A stretch of DNA of 64,000 nt from Jaltomata sinuosa. Lineage: Eukaryota; Streptophyta; Magnoliopsida; Solanales; Solanaceae. Location of the stretch: NCBI GenBank assembly GCA_003996215.1, contig QJPP01003521.1:1-64000 (forward strand), in the 5' to 3' direction. Below, in pieces: positions 22,663 to 33,980 of the stretch. How positions within the stretch are numbered: position 1 is the first letter of the stretch; each line of letters starts with the position of its first letter. The notes beneath the pieces are model-generated. The model was not told the origin of the DNA. It did not search any database and saw only the letters and a program-made list of their open reading frames with translations. Made by a program: the position numbers and the translations under genes.

Positions 22663-23026
22663 AGAAGCGTACGTTCTGGAATTGTGTATAGATGTGCATA
22701 ACCCAAATTAATGAAAAGATCATTGAATATGGGAGCACAGTGCATGTTGAAGCAGTGATGAATGATGTATAGACGATACATGGAGTGCAACTAACCGAAG
22801 CTGGTAAAATGCACTTCTGTTCAATATCATTACAAGGTTGGTTTGACAAATGATTCCTGATGTTCCTCCAAGTTCAATAGTTCTGGTTTATAGCGTAGGA
22901 TACAAAATCCATGTTCCCTTTGGTTAAAAATTATCAAATGTATAATAGATTCCATCTTCAGTCAATAAATTATCTTTTTAGTTTTGTACTCCCGAAGTTC
23001 TCGTGTTGCATCCCTCCTTTTCCCGA

Positions 23027-23135
23027 GGGTTTATCGGAAACAACCTCTCTACCTCCACAAGGTAGGGGTAAGGCTTCATACATACTACTCTCCCATACCC
23101 CACTTGTGGGATTATACCGGATATGTTGTTTTGTA
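23027..23135 (+). repeat. Au-type SINE fragment
   Basis: TTTATCGGAAACAACCTCTC, then CTACCTCCACAAGGTAGGGG, ACCCCACTTGTGGGATTATA and a TGTTGTTTTGT tail match the 3' two thirds of the Au SINE family widespread in Solanaceae. The tRNA-related head is missing. Confidence 0.7.
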
Positions 23136-23309
23136 CTCTCGAACTTCTGGCTTTTAATTTTTTCATAATTTTAGTCTAGCCATCGATTAGTTGGAGTGAC
23201 AACACTAAGAAATGTTTGAATTCCTGTTGAGGCAACACTAGTGAATCCTTCCTATATGTCAAGTCTTAGTGAAATCTTAAAATCTAAGCTGTGGTGGATA
23301 AAGTCACTG

Positions 23310-23432
23310 GTACTTGTGTTGATAGAAGGTAGTGGGTGTTAGATAAGTTAGTCACTCCACATGCTAACCCGTACTTGTTTTGATAGAAGGTAGTGGGTGT
23401 TAGGTAAGTTAGTCACTCGCACATGCTAACCC
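23310..23432. repeat. 61-bp tandem duplication
   Basis: Two copies of a unit beginning GTACTTG(T/G)(G/T)TTGATAGAAGG lie head to tail at about 23310 and 23371, differing at a few positions. Confidence 0.75.
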
Positions 23433-24322
23433 GAATGCTACTGTCATGTTAGAAAAGGGGATGAAACTGAGGTGCTCTCAATGACTAGAAATTTAGCACA
23501 GATGACCAAGGACCTGCAAAAGTGACTGGGATAGATACTAATCTTACAGTTGATGTAACATGGGATGTAAAGAGCATGTAATGTTCCTTCACGCAACAGT
23601 GGCATGGGGTCAGTAGGTTCAATTGAATGCCTTTGTCCCATATTAAAATCCTGTATGGATGGCCAATTACCTCTTTGCTGGAAGGTTTTACTTAAAAAGA
23701 TGGAGACTGCACCTAACAGCACATGAAACTTCTTGCTCTTCTAGCAGTGTGGTTGTTGCCATGCTCTAATTCTCTAGACACATGATAGCCCATATCTGCC
23801 TTGTATGGTTTCACATACTAGTTATGTTGGAATTATAATGTAGATATTATTTACGCGATGAATAATAATGTGGATCGGTATGCAGCAATTGATAATGCAG
23901 GGATTGTTGTGTGTGACCTTCAAATGTCCAAAATCCATGAGCAACTTCATTATATAAGAAAAAAATGATCCAACATTTATCCTTTGGTTGCACGCAGCAA
24001 ATGCATTTTGACAACTATAGTTCCAAATCTAAATATCATATCATATAATGGGATTTAGAACTTATCAACCTCCGCATTAAAAATGACATTTTGAAGTAAA
24101 ACATTTACACAAAACATTGAAAATGGGACTTATCTTTGAAGTGTTGGACCCTTCTGTAGATTTTCTTAGTGAAGAAGATTTCTCAACTTCTATAGGCAAT
24201 CCCATTTACGAGACGTATCGAGGTTTTCCTTGCTTGCATTGTAGGTAAGTGTACCGGAAAGCTAGTCCGAAAAGAATGTGTAAATATTTCCTTAACACAC
24301 TGCACATGAGCTCTTCACTCTA

Positions 24323-27207
24323 CTATGAGGGTATGTTAAAGTGGAAGAGCCAAGAGATGACAAAAGCAAATACCATACAAGCTAAAAGGAAATTCAAGAA
24401 TCGATGACCATTCAAACAAGTTCTCCTCTCTGAAGAGGAAGATACTTGTGCAGGGGCTGCATTTGTAGCCAAATCATTTATTTCATTTGTTTGCTGTGCT
24501 GATTCAATGTCAGTTGGCCCAACAACATTGCGTGCAATTGAATTGCATATTTCACAAGTCCTGGAAAAGTAACTTCAAATGGTTATATGGCTACAAAGAA
24601 CCAAAGATGATTACAAAAAAGAACAGATTTACAATGAAAAAGATGATCTGTCAAACTTACACCTCAACTATCAATTGCAATCGTACTGAACAGTAACCAT
24701 TGGCCAGAAAGTATTATCAAGAACGTAACGAACTAGCAATTATAGTGACAATGAAGAAGTAATGGCACAAGATGTTAGGTTAGAGAAAAAGAATACCTCC
24801 ATTTGTGGAAGGAGGAAGATCCAAAGTAAAGCATATCAGTCAGCAGATGAAAGAACAAAGATTTAAGCATCATGAATGTTTAAATTTATACACTGTAAAG
24901 GAGTTAGGATTCAGGCAAATATTTCAATAACCACCTGCTGTAATTGTTTGGTTTGAAAAACAAATTTGTTTTTGAATAACAAACACACAAATTTTCGTAA
25001 ATACTAGAAACAGAATACCAAACTTTCGTTCTACGACTTCTATAGTTGCATAATGATCAAATCCAAATAGACAAAATTGAGGGAAAGATTAAAGGAAAAG
25101 CGCAGATTATCTCAGAATCCTTACACTTTCCCCTTTGTGTTGCAATGCCAGGATTAAGAGAGATGCTTTTGAGCTTATTCTCCTATTCCAAAGTAGCATA
25201 TTTTACTGGAAAAGCTAACTAGATGTTCTTTATCCAAAAATGATTCAGCTGTTCCTAATTGGAGATAGAATTTTTGCAGTAGAGTACTGATTATCATATT
25301 AACATGAGTAAATTTGCTGTGTTGTAACAGAGACACGAATGAATCCGACCCCTCCACCCTCCCCACACACAGAAGAGATACTAACTTCTTACCGCAGTTT
25401 ATTACTTCCGAGAGAGCTAAGTCATTGCATATGAATCTACATTGTCCATGAAAGATATGGAAGCAAAACTAAAACTGTTACCATTTACCAATACTATAGA
25501 TATCGAAAACAGTAAACGCTGTTCCTTGTCCAAATTCACATGACACATTATATTTATTCACTCGAGATAGTTTGGTTTTTGGATTTAAATTATGATTCCA
25601 TATCTCCCTTTAGTCCTTTCACTTAAACTCAAGTATCTGTCCAAGTGAAACAAGCCTAAGAGATGCATCTTAATATTTTCCAGTAATCCTTTGGGTCCAT
25701 TTATGGTCAGTAATCTTTTAAGACTCGAGGAATAAGTAGCATGTAAGGACAGAAAAGTATAACTCTTCGACGCGAAAAATGAAAATAAACACTTTCCTCC
25801 TCAAGGACAATCTCCACTTTGATAAAGAAATGTATATGTCAAATTTCAGTTAGAAAACAGAAACTAAAGAGCAAAAGCTTATAAAAGCCTATAGTAGGAA
25901 GAATCAACACAGTACTTACAAATCTGAATTATACCTGTCCTTGCTTTAGTCTTTTGCTTTTCATTTTATTCCAGCTTCTTTAATTAACTTTTGTCTCTTT
26001 TTCCATTAAATATATCATGAGATCTCTTTCCAGACAAAAACAGACATAACAGACCAAATCTCTATGCTACACAAACAGAAAAAAAAACATTATTCTTACA
26101 GAACATTCACTGATTATCGAAAGCACACACTTCCAACATTACAGATCATTTACTGACATCAAAAGCACACACTTCCAACACAGTGAAAGAATCTTGGACA
26201 TAACATAAGCCAAAAAAAGGACATCATGTTGAGATGTCAATCATCGCGCCTAATATGCAGAGCAATTATCTTAAAAAGGCCGATTTAGGGATCTTTACAC
26301 AAACAGGCAGATTTACAGTTCACTTTTTTTCTTTTTTGTAACTCTATCCATCAAGGCTAGAACAAATAGGAAGAATCACTAGTGTTTTTTGTCTCCGCTG
26401 AAAATTTGAACCTCAGACCTCAGACCTCATGGTTCATTAACCCACTTCATTGATCACTAGGCCACACCCTTGGATGCACAGATTTACTGTTCACTTTTTC
26501 TAGCCGGTATACATATATTATATAGCCGGGTATATTTATTGTTTACTTTTTCTAGCTGGTACACATAGATTATACACTCATTATACATGATCATACACAT
26601 ATTATTCTTATATCCGTCGGCTATTTTTAGTTTAATCGGTTGGGTGGACGGCAATTTCGGTTAATTCTTCTAAATTCAAAAGACTCTTTGTTTGTGGTAA
26701 AATTGACCTTCCACATTGATCATATAAGCATCAAATGTTCGAAATTCACCAACCATAGAACTAAAATAAAGGAAGAAAATCCAGATAAAAAGGAAAAACA
26801 CAAGTTTTTGGTGTAACTTACTTATTTCCCTTGATTTTGAACCATGTTTCAGCACAATGCTTATGTGCAGCAGCCAAATCATCTTTACATGAACATCCCA
26901 ATTCAATAGCAACCCCAGACTCATTTCCAGAACTCACTAAACTCAAATGGCAAATTCTACAATCTCTTTCAGTTTCCCCCAAATGCACCTTACTTTCATC
27001 ATCTCCATTTTCTATATCAACTGAAACAGCAGACTCCCTGCCACGTGGGTAGCTGCTATAATCATCTTGATGAGACCCGTCAACACTGACATAAAACTGA
27101 GAACAACAAGAACCCTTGTCGGTGTCAGAGAAACCGACACTGACGGAGCTCCGGCGACTGTTGCCGGAGCACTCCAAATCCACCTGAGGCACCTCTACTC
27201 CTGCCAT
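24323..27207 (-). CDS. RING-CH (RINGv, MARCH-like) membrane E3 ubiquitin ligase, two exons
   Basis: Predicted E3 ligase of the plant RING-CH family, which ubiquitinates membrane proteins. Exon 1 is 27207-26822 and exon 2 is 24560-24323, separated by a 2.26 kb GT-AG intron. The joined frame is 624 nt, 207 residues. Start MAGVEVPQVDLE. The C4HC3 RINGv domain spans residues about 90-135: DCRIC, then GCSC, x7, HKHC, then TCEIC after the splice, with the variant spacing C-x-C-x7-H-x2-C. The N-terminal ~88 residues are Ser/Asp-rich and probably disordered. Near the C-terminus, RFLNFLLACMVFAFVISWLF is one transmembrane segment, leaving a very short tail. The exon 1 donor AA|GTAAGT contains an in-frame TAA, so an unspliced message would end right at the junction and lose the last zinc-binding Cys pair and the membrane anchor. 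The intron carries an antisense SINE at 26325-26478. Tail-to-tail with IPCS. Confidence 0.9.
26325..26478 (-). repeat. tRNA-derived SINE, 5' part
   Basis: On the minus strand it starts AAGGGTGTGGCCTAGTGATC (A-box-like) and has GAGGTTCAAATTTTCAG (B-box-like) before the body. A plus-strand TTTTTTCTTTTTTG run closes the other side. The 3' half of what I believe is the same family lies at 41700-41812. It sits in the RING-CH intron. Confidence 0.6.
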
Positions 27208-27650
27208 TTCAATGACCCAAAAACAGAAAATTCACTTCAAAGATTTGATTTGTATGATACACTTGCATCTATAGATATGAAGAATTTAACGAAGTGGGTT
27301 GATGAATTTGGTGATGTATTAACTCAAACATATTAAATTTAGCACCAAAAAAGAAAGGAGAACAAGAGAGAGAGTTATTAAAGTTTTTAGCGAATGGAAA
27401 AGAGGGGGAAAAAGAACAATAACGTAAAAAGCGAAAGGCTCATGGTTGTGTTCTAATAGCTGTGAGACAGGGAGGGGCCTACCCCCAGGGGGGTCACAGA
27501 GGGGATAGTGAGATGTGATGTGATTATACCGTAGGAGCAGTAGTTTGGTGGAATAAAATATACTTAGATTTTAAGTTACTAGTATATTGTTAAGATATTT
27601 TTGTACTTTGGGATAGTAAGTTCGTTATCATTTTTATATGATTATGAGTG
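27208..27650. promoter_or_regulatory. Upstream region of the RING-CH gene
   Basis: Presumed promoter and 5' leader of the minus-strand RING-CH gene. A striking G/C block at about 27469-27512 (GGGAGGGGCCTACCCCCAGG, followed by GGGG runs) can form a hairpin or quadruplex in otherwise AT-rich DNA. A purine-rich GAGAGAGAG stretch lies near 27363. Confidence 0.4.
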
Positions 27651-28126
27651 ATTCTTCTGTTTTAATTTATTTAGCTTATTTTGATTTGATATTAAGAAAA
27701 TAAAAAAACTTTTGAATTTTGTACTTTAAATTAAAGATACTCTTTTCGTTTATTTTTACTGGTCACATTTCACTTTACGAAAGTCAATTTGACTAAATTT
27801 CAAAGATAACTTGAAGTAGATTAATTTAATATTTTAAATTTAGATGATCGAAAATTATATAAAAATGCTATAAGTTGCAATTTTTCTCATATTAATATGA
27901 TGAAAAAATACATCTTAAAATGTTGGTTAAAGTTCATGCAGTTTGACTTCGAAAAGCAAAACAATGACAAGTAAAAGTTGGCAGAGGGAGTATGTCAAAT
28001 GTACCAAAATTCCTTTTTATTTTTGTGGTCTTAAACATGTCATATAGAAAGTTGAAATTAAAAGAATTGCTATAAAAGGAAAGACTAAAAATAAAAGTAG
28101 GTCAAATAAATTAAAAAAAAGTAGTA
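27650..28126. mobile_element. Stowaway-like MITE interrupted by a second MITE
   Basis: The outer halves (about 27650-27739 and 27991-28126) align with the uninterrupted copy at 56149-56396. There, AAATTAAAGATATGTCAAAT runs without a break; here the same sequence is split at its TA by the inner MITE. The outer ends are decayed, and AAGTAGGTCAAATAAATT near the right end remains clear. Confidence 0.75.
27740..27990. mobile_element. Inner Stowaway-like MITE
   Basis: 251 bp, flanked by TA on both sides. Ends CTCTTTTCGTTTATTTTTAC and CAGAGGGAG, with GACAAGTAAAAGTTG near the right end, form the imperfect terminal inverted repeats. A related copy lies at about 55546-55803. Confidence 0.75.
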
Positions 28127-28214
28127 AGAGATTTATTTATAATTAATTAATAAATAATTTAGTTGTATAATTTTTTTGACGCTACTAATGCATAAAATTT
28201 AAATTCTAAAAAAT

Positions 28215-28345
28215 AGAGATATCGAATAATCTTAATAGCTCAATTGATTAACTAAGTAAAATTTTACTTTATTGATGGGGTTTAATTCTCCGCTAATTTT
28301 CCTTCCCTTACCCTCAATTCTTTTTTTCAAAAAAAAAAGAGGTTG
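28215..28345 (+). repeat. tRNA-derived SINE
   Basis: TCTTAATAGCTCAATTGATT (A box) and GGGGTTTAATTCTCC (decayed B box), followed by a pyrimidine-rich stretch and an A-run at 28330. The copy at 34718-34850 shares the layout and has a better B box. Confidence 0.65.
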
Positions 28346-30478
28346 ATGAAGCTTTACCAAAATATAATCAAATTTAATTTTCAGTTCTTACCAAAATAAG
28401 TTTATTTAATTATTACTAAAATATGGTTAATATTATAAAATTTCACAGTTCCCCTTTCGTTATCTTCCGCACTCCCTGTGTAAGCTAGATTTAGAATTTG
28501 AAGCTTATAATTATAGATTCTAATTCTTTTGAGTTATTGAGTTCTAAAGTAATAATTTATATACATTCAATAGATTTCTTAAGACATATATAAGGTTTTA
28601 ACTAAAGCTATTGAATTCAATCGAATCCGTAAGATATATATACTCTAGCTCGGTCCTCAAAGCGAAGATCTCAAACACACTATATATACTCTAGCTCCGC
28701 ACCTAAAACCAAAGATCTTAATGATCTTGTAAGTAGTTAATCAATTTTTTTTTTAAGAAAGTCTCATAATAATAAGGTTTTTATAAAATGCGGAATCTGA
28801 AACTGATCACAAAAGTCAATATTCTGAAGCTGACAAGTAACTCTTACCAATATATGACTTTTAAGTACATTCACATTCTTACTCAAATGTGAGTTAAGCC
28901 TGAATGTGAGATCTAATCCAATGGACATAACAACAGTACTTTATACTTTAGTGATATTGTAGCTTGTAGGTAATCTCCCTCACAATTAGTTAGTGTTGGT
29001 TGATCAAAATATCTTGAAAAATATTTTATTTTAAAAAATAATTTTTTTGAAAATGAGGAACATGACTCTTCAATGAAAGTATGAAAAATAAGTTTCATAA
29101 ATGATATTTCAAATTCATTGTCTCCTCTTCACTCATTCAATGCCCGCAAACCCCACCCCTTGATCATTCCACCCTTGACACCCCACTCCCCACCTCATCT
29201 CATCGCATAGAATAATATTTTTCTAGTTACTTTTCAAACACCAAAAAATAAGTAAGAAATTTATTTCATATCTAACACGCCGTAGATTAGTGTAGAATAG
29301 ATCTGTAAATATTTTAATACTTGGAAAAAAGATAAAAGAAATGTTTATCAGTCTCGAGGAGTACCTTTAGTCAAATTATGACTTCATTGGTTCAGATTTC
29401 AGACCTTAGGAAAGACTTGTGACTTCATTTTTGGTGCTTGAAAAACATAAAATATAGTAAAAAATTAAAATAAAATTATTGGTTTTCCATTTTTGTGACC
29501 CTGGTGAATATAATTACACATGGAATGGTTGGTGTAATCAGATTAAATTCAACTAGGTAAATTAATTCCCCTTTCTTTTTTCCCTTTTTAACTCTATTAT
29601 TGGAGTTGGTGGTGAATGATGGCAATCATAATTAATTGGCAACCATCGAGCACTTCATGTTTTATTCTTTAATTATATATTTTTTTAAAAACCAATCAAG
29701 ATATTTTTTGTTTCCTAATATTGTATTTTCATTCTAAAAATTGTTTAACAAGAAATTAAGAAAGAATTGTCCCAAATAAGTGTAATTTGCTTATAAGTGT
29801 AAACCAATTCTCTTTGACACGGACTTTTTAAGTTATACCTTTAAATTAGTCAAAAAAATCTTTCAGTAATACCTTATCATATTTATTCTTTTTCAAAAAA
29901 TTTAAGGTCCGAGTATATGTAATGTGAAAAAGAAAAATAGGAGGCGAGATTAAAGCAACTAAAATTCTACTTAATATGTAATCTTGTATGTAGGTGTTTG
30001 TTGAATACATAATACATTTTATCAACTTATTAATAATAAGGGGTCGTTTAATTGTAATATTGGAATAATTAATTAATTTCAGCATAAAGTCTTGTAATAG
30101 GAACAACAATACAAATCGATTCCCTCTGTCAACGACACACTGAGCTTGCCTAGTACGGTTTACATCTCTAATGTGGTTTCAAACTATTGCACAAGAGCGA
30201 GTTTATCTAATGCACATCTGAAGAATAACGATTGCGACTAATACATGTGTCTTTTATCTCGCCTACAATAATAATACATGTTTTTGTATATAGCTAGCAC
30301 ATGAAATTTTAAGACGCGATGATTTATTAACCATAGTACATATTATTACTACAACAATAACATATCTCGTGTATCCCACAAGTAGGGTTTAGAGACAGTG
30401 GTGTGTACACAGTCTTACTTATTCTTTGTGAAGGTAGAGAGACTGTTTCCGAACCTATTAAAGTAAGTAAATTAGTAC
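28346..30478. other. AT-rich intergenic DNA with repeat debris
   Basis: No gene is supported. A short stretch at about 30118-30260 resembles a Solanaceae SINE tail (AGTACGGTTTACATCTC, then TCTAATGTGGTTTCAAAC). The rest is AT-rich with only short open frames. Confidence 0.5.
30345..30458 (-). repeat. Au-type SINE, minus orientation
   Basis: On the plus strand it begins ACAACAATAACATATC and continues TATCCCACAAGTAGGGTTTA, ending GAGACTGTTTCCGAAC. This is the reverse complement of the Au SINE layout. It lies about 20 bp past the stop codon of the first PAR1 gene, so it may be part of that 3' UTR. Confidence 0.7.
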
Positions 30479-31901
30479 TTAGTAAACACCAGGGGAATAA
30501 GGAGCAGGGGCATAAGCAACATCTTTAGCAGCAGCTCCATTGCTTGATAGCTCAATCATTGCACGGTGTGGGCCGTTCCTATGTTTGTTGCATAAATCTG
30601 GCAAATATACTCCTGCACATTTCCAACATACATAATTTTTTTAAAAAAATTACTCTAAAATCATAAAAATAGTACGAGTTTAAGTTCTACGATACATATT
30701 AAATAATAACCCGATAAAAATGATAACTAACTTGCTTTCACATGTACAAGTTAAAGTTTACCTAGTAGTGAAAAAATCTTTGGCGGAGCTATCTGTGTCA
30801 AAGGGTGTCAATTGACACTCTTCGTTAGAAAATTACATTGTATAATTGGGTAATTGAATTTCTTTTAACTTCTTTACATATTTACTTCCTTATATTTTGA
30901 TCCTCTTAACAACATTCCTAACTCAGGCCACTAATTATCATTTTATATAACTTAAATCGAAATAGGAGTTAATGTAAGTGTCATATACATATTGCTTGTC
31001 TGAATAAAGAAGAAAGTGGTCTTAATCAACTTTAAGTTTCGTGAAAGGCATAATTACTATTAGAGGAATGTCCCATTGACACAAGCAAACGTGTAATTAA
31101 TTGAAAGGAACAAGTTTTGTTACGCACGATATCTCTCCAAATTAAACTCATTACAAGCAAACATCTTATGGTTATGGATCACTCCATCTTAAAAGTGATA
31201 CCAAAGATAGATTACGTTTTCTAAAAAAAAGTTTATCACCAACTTCTTGTGCCAAAATCCATTTTTAGTATTTCTAACTAATGAAAGTCGATTTGAATTT
31301 GTTATATTTGCACAAACACTTCTCCATAATTCATTCGTAAGAAAATTACTCCTAAAAAGTTGCCCCTTCTTTTCCATTCTATCCGACACGTACTAACTAC
31401 AAAGTATAATGTTTTCATTTTCTGTTTTTGGTTTCCCAACCCGGTGTCCATTACTTGCTTTAATTTGATATTCTATTAATTCATATTCGCGTTGAGAAGT
31501 CTCGCTTTTGATATCAAAGTTCATTCTCATAGACGAACATGAAGAGGCCCGATTAATTCAAATTTGTATCGTGAAGTATCACTTTGGATATCAAAGACGA
31601 CTGCATTCTCAGGACACGAATACTAGAGGGTGCAATTAATCCAGATTCGTATCGAGAAGTCTCACTTTGAAATATAAAAAACGACTCCATTCTCATGACA
31701 CAAATATGAGAAGACTCGATTAATCCAAATTCGTGTCGAGAAATCTAACTTTGGATATCAAAGACGACTCAATTCTTAAGGCACAAACACGAGACTTCCG
31801 GTCAAAGTTGGAAAAGGACTTACCGTCCCACCATAATCTTTACCTTTGGTGGCAATTGCTTATAGTCGACTATTAACAATGTTGCGAATTTACTATTACT
31901 A

Positions 31902-32153
31902 CACCCTCCGTTTCAATTTGTTTGGCCTACTTTTTTTTTTAGTCCGTTTCAAAAAGAATGTCTCTTTCCTTTTTTAGCAACTCTTTAATTTTTAATTTTT
32001 CACATGGCATGTTTAAGACCACAAGATTAAAGAGCATTTTGGTACATTTGACATATCTTTAATTTATGATCAGAAGATTTAAAAGCTTTTTCTACTTTCT
32101 TAAACTCCATACCAAGTCAAAATAGGCCAAACAAATTGAAATGGAGGGAGTGC
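31902..32153. mobile_element. Stowaway-like MITE in PAR1 intron 2
   Basis: Ends CACCCTCCGTTTCAATTTG and CAAATTGAAATGGAGGGAGTG are inverted repeats. TA lies at both borders. The interior, with ACATGGCATGTTTAAGACCA, matches the copy at 56149-56396 in reverse orientation. Confidence 0.75.
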
Positions 32154-32507
32154 TATTTAAGAAGTCAAACATTAATATTTTAATTTCTTTAACCACGACC
32201 TTTTATATATTTTTAAAATATTTTTCTAATTATAAAAAAGTTGCAATTTATTGTAGTACTTTTGATTTTAGATAGGAAATTGTGGAGGACACGAATTAGA
32301 GTAGCAGTGTGTTGCCTTGTAGTATGATTTCTGTAGTTTTTTGTGCTTCGATTTCTGTTATTATTTGTTGTTTCTTGTACTTCGACTATTATATTATTTT
32401 GCCGTAGTTACTCTCTTGTTAATAGTTGTTGTTTTTGTAACTATCGGCTATTTCTTGTACTTCTGTTACTTACTTTTCGGGACTGCTTTGGACTATTTTT
32501 TCATTGA

Positions 32508-32630
32508 GTCAGGGATCTATCGAAAATAACCTCTCTACCTCTGAAATATAGGTAAAGTATGCGTAGACTCTACCCTCCCTAGACCCCACATTGTGGGACC
32601 ATACTGGGTATGTTGTTATTGTTGTGTTTT
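32508..32630 (+). repeat. Au-type SINE in PAR1 intron 2
   Basis: GGGATCTATCGAAAATAACC, CTCTACCTCTGAAATATAGG, AGACCCCACATTGTGGGACC and a final TGTTGTTATTGTTGTG tail follow the Au SINE order. It is 75 bp from the exon 2 donor site. Confidence 0.75.
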
Positions 32631-33971
32631 GATCTTCTAATTATGTCAATTTTGTTTTTAAGAAATGTAAAAGTTGGTGTTATGAATGGGACAAAGTTGT
32701 TACCTTCTCCGGCAGCCAAATTGTAATAAAGGTCAACAATGTTAGGACAGTGTTGGTAACAAGCAGCCAAGCAGGGGAGCAAAGCTTGGCAGCAAACTGA
32801 GGCTCAAGCAGAGAATCAGAAGAAATCCCAACAGAGTTTCTATCAACACCACAAGCATCAACACATTCATCTGTCTCAATATGTTCCTTTATTTTTGCAA
32901 CAACAAACTCAGATGTCTTGCATTGGTACTCAACCTTCCCATTTTTCCCTGCTGAATTTTCCAACAAACACCTCTTCCCTGATGATGAAATCGCGAATGC
33001 ACAAACATTTGTTGGCAACTCCTCGCACATGAAATCCCCTGAGATGATTAATCAACACACATATATAATAAATGTTATAGTCGCACAATTCAACATGTTC
33101 AGGTGCCAGGATTTTAATTACCAAGAGAAGTTAAAATATAAAAAAGTCTAGAAGATTTGACATAGAGTATATTTACATTACAAAAATTATCTATCCATAC
33201 TATAGTTTTAAAGTGAATGGGTGTCAAGTATGAAGTAACATCCCTTGAAGAAGAGTGGCACATGTCAAGAGATTTAATTTTGGATTCAAATATCACCACC
33301 CAAGTAGCAAAAAATATTTACACGTGTTTGGTGCATGAAAAATAAATCAAGCCTAGACGTGAGAAGTGTATTGTTACATAATATAATTAAATAATTGAAT
33401 TTTCTATCTCTAGTAGTTTAACTTTTTAAGTAATTTGATCACATATACAATTCATAACATATGTGAATTATTGATGCAGATGTTGTGACAATGATAACCC
33501 CACAGATAGAGGAACCACATTTCGCTCGAAGGATTGAACGGAGATAATGCATTAAGTTGTTCGCGACTCGCGAGGGACAACTTTTTCCTCTTCCTCATAG
33601 ATCTCAGTTGAGAAATGAATTTAATTAACTACATGCATGTTACAATCCATAATTTTCTTTTTTCTTTTTGCCGTGTTTTTGGTACAAGTGTAATACGTAA
33701 TGTGAATTTTTTTGTTAGCGTGAATAAGAAGAATACTAGATATACATGAGTACGTACCCAAAGCGCCTTGAAGCAAAAAGGTGCTAGCAAAGAAAAGAAT
33801 GGAGGAGTATTTAATTGAGACAGCCATTTTCTATATCCTTTTCTTTGTTCTCTACGTGTTTTTTCTTTTTCTTTTTTTCCTTTTTTTTTTTCCTTCTCTT
33901 TTTCTTTTATCCCTTTTTATTTTTTTTAATCTTTTTGGTTTTGTGTTGAAGAAGAATGGAGGGTTTATTGA

Positions 33972-33980
33972 ATTTATATA
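33972..33980 (-). promoter_or_regulatory. TATA box of the frameshifted PAR1 gene
   Basis: Minus-strand CCCTATATAAATTCAA lies about 150 bp before the start codon. The identical 16-mer stands at a similar distance (about 130 bp) before the intact PAR1 gene, which supports it as a true core promoter. A long CT-rich tract (about 33855-33930 on the plus strand) lies between it and the ATG. Confidence 0.65.

Larger units (their letters stand above)
22663..24322. other. Convergent intergenic region between IPCS and the RING-CH gene
   Basis: It holds the old C-terminal codons of IPCS (22710-22772, ending in TAG at 22770-22772), presumed 3' UTRs of both genes, an Au-type SINE fragment (about 23027-23135) and a 61-bp tandem duplication (about 23310-23432). 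I see no further gene. Confidence 0.6.
30479..33827 (-). pseudogene. PAR1-family secreted Cys-rich protein gene with a frameshift
   Basis: PAR1 (photoassimilate-responsive) proteins are small secreted Cys-rich plant proteins of unknown biochemical role. Exon 1 is 33827-33758, a signal peptide MAVSIKYSSILFFASTFLLQ ending GALG. Exon 2 is 33038-32704: CEELPTNVCAFAISSSGKRC, the conserved CVDACGVDRNSVGISSDSLL, then LCSPA. Exon 3 is 30612-30479: VYLPDLCNKHRNGPHRAMIE to the stop at 30479-30481. All splice sites are intact and match the paralogue at 42628-43553. In exon 2 an 8-bp tandem duplication (CAAGCAGC/CAAGCAGG, plus strand 32760-32775) shifts the frame right after LCSPA. The CYQHCPNIVDLYYNLAAGEG block is therefore out of frame, and translation would end at 32680-32682 inside intron 2 if unspliced. 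Without the 8 bp the protein would be about 176 residues. Recent inactivation or an assembly error are both possible. Confidence 0.88.

Noticed and set aside
27067..27336. Plus-strand open frame of 89 residues
   Set aside because: Antisense shadow of RING-CH exon 1 and its leader.
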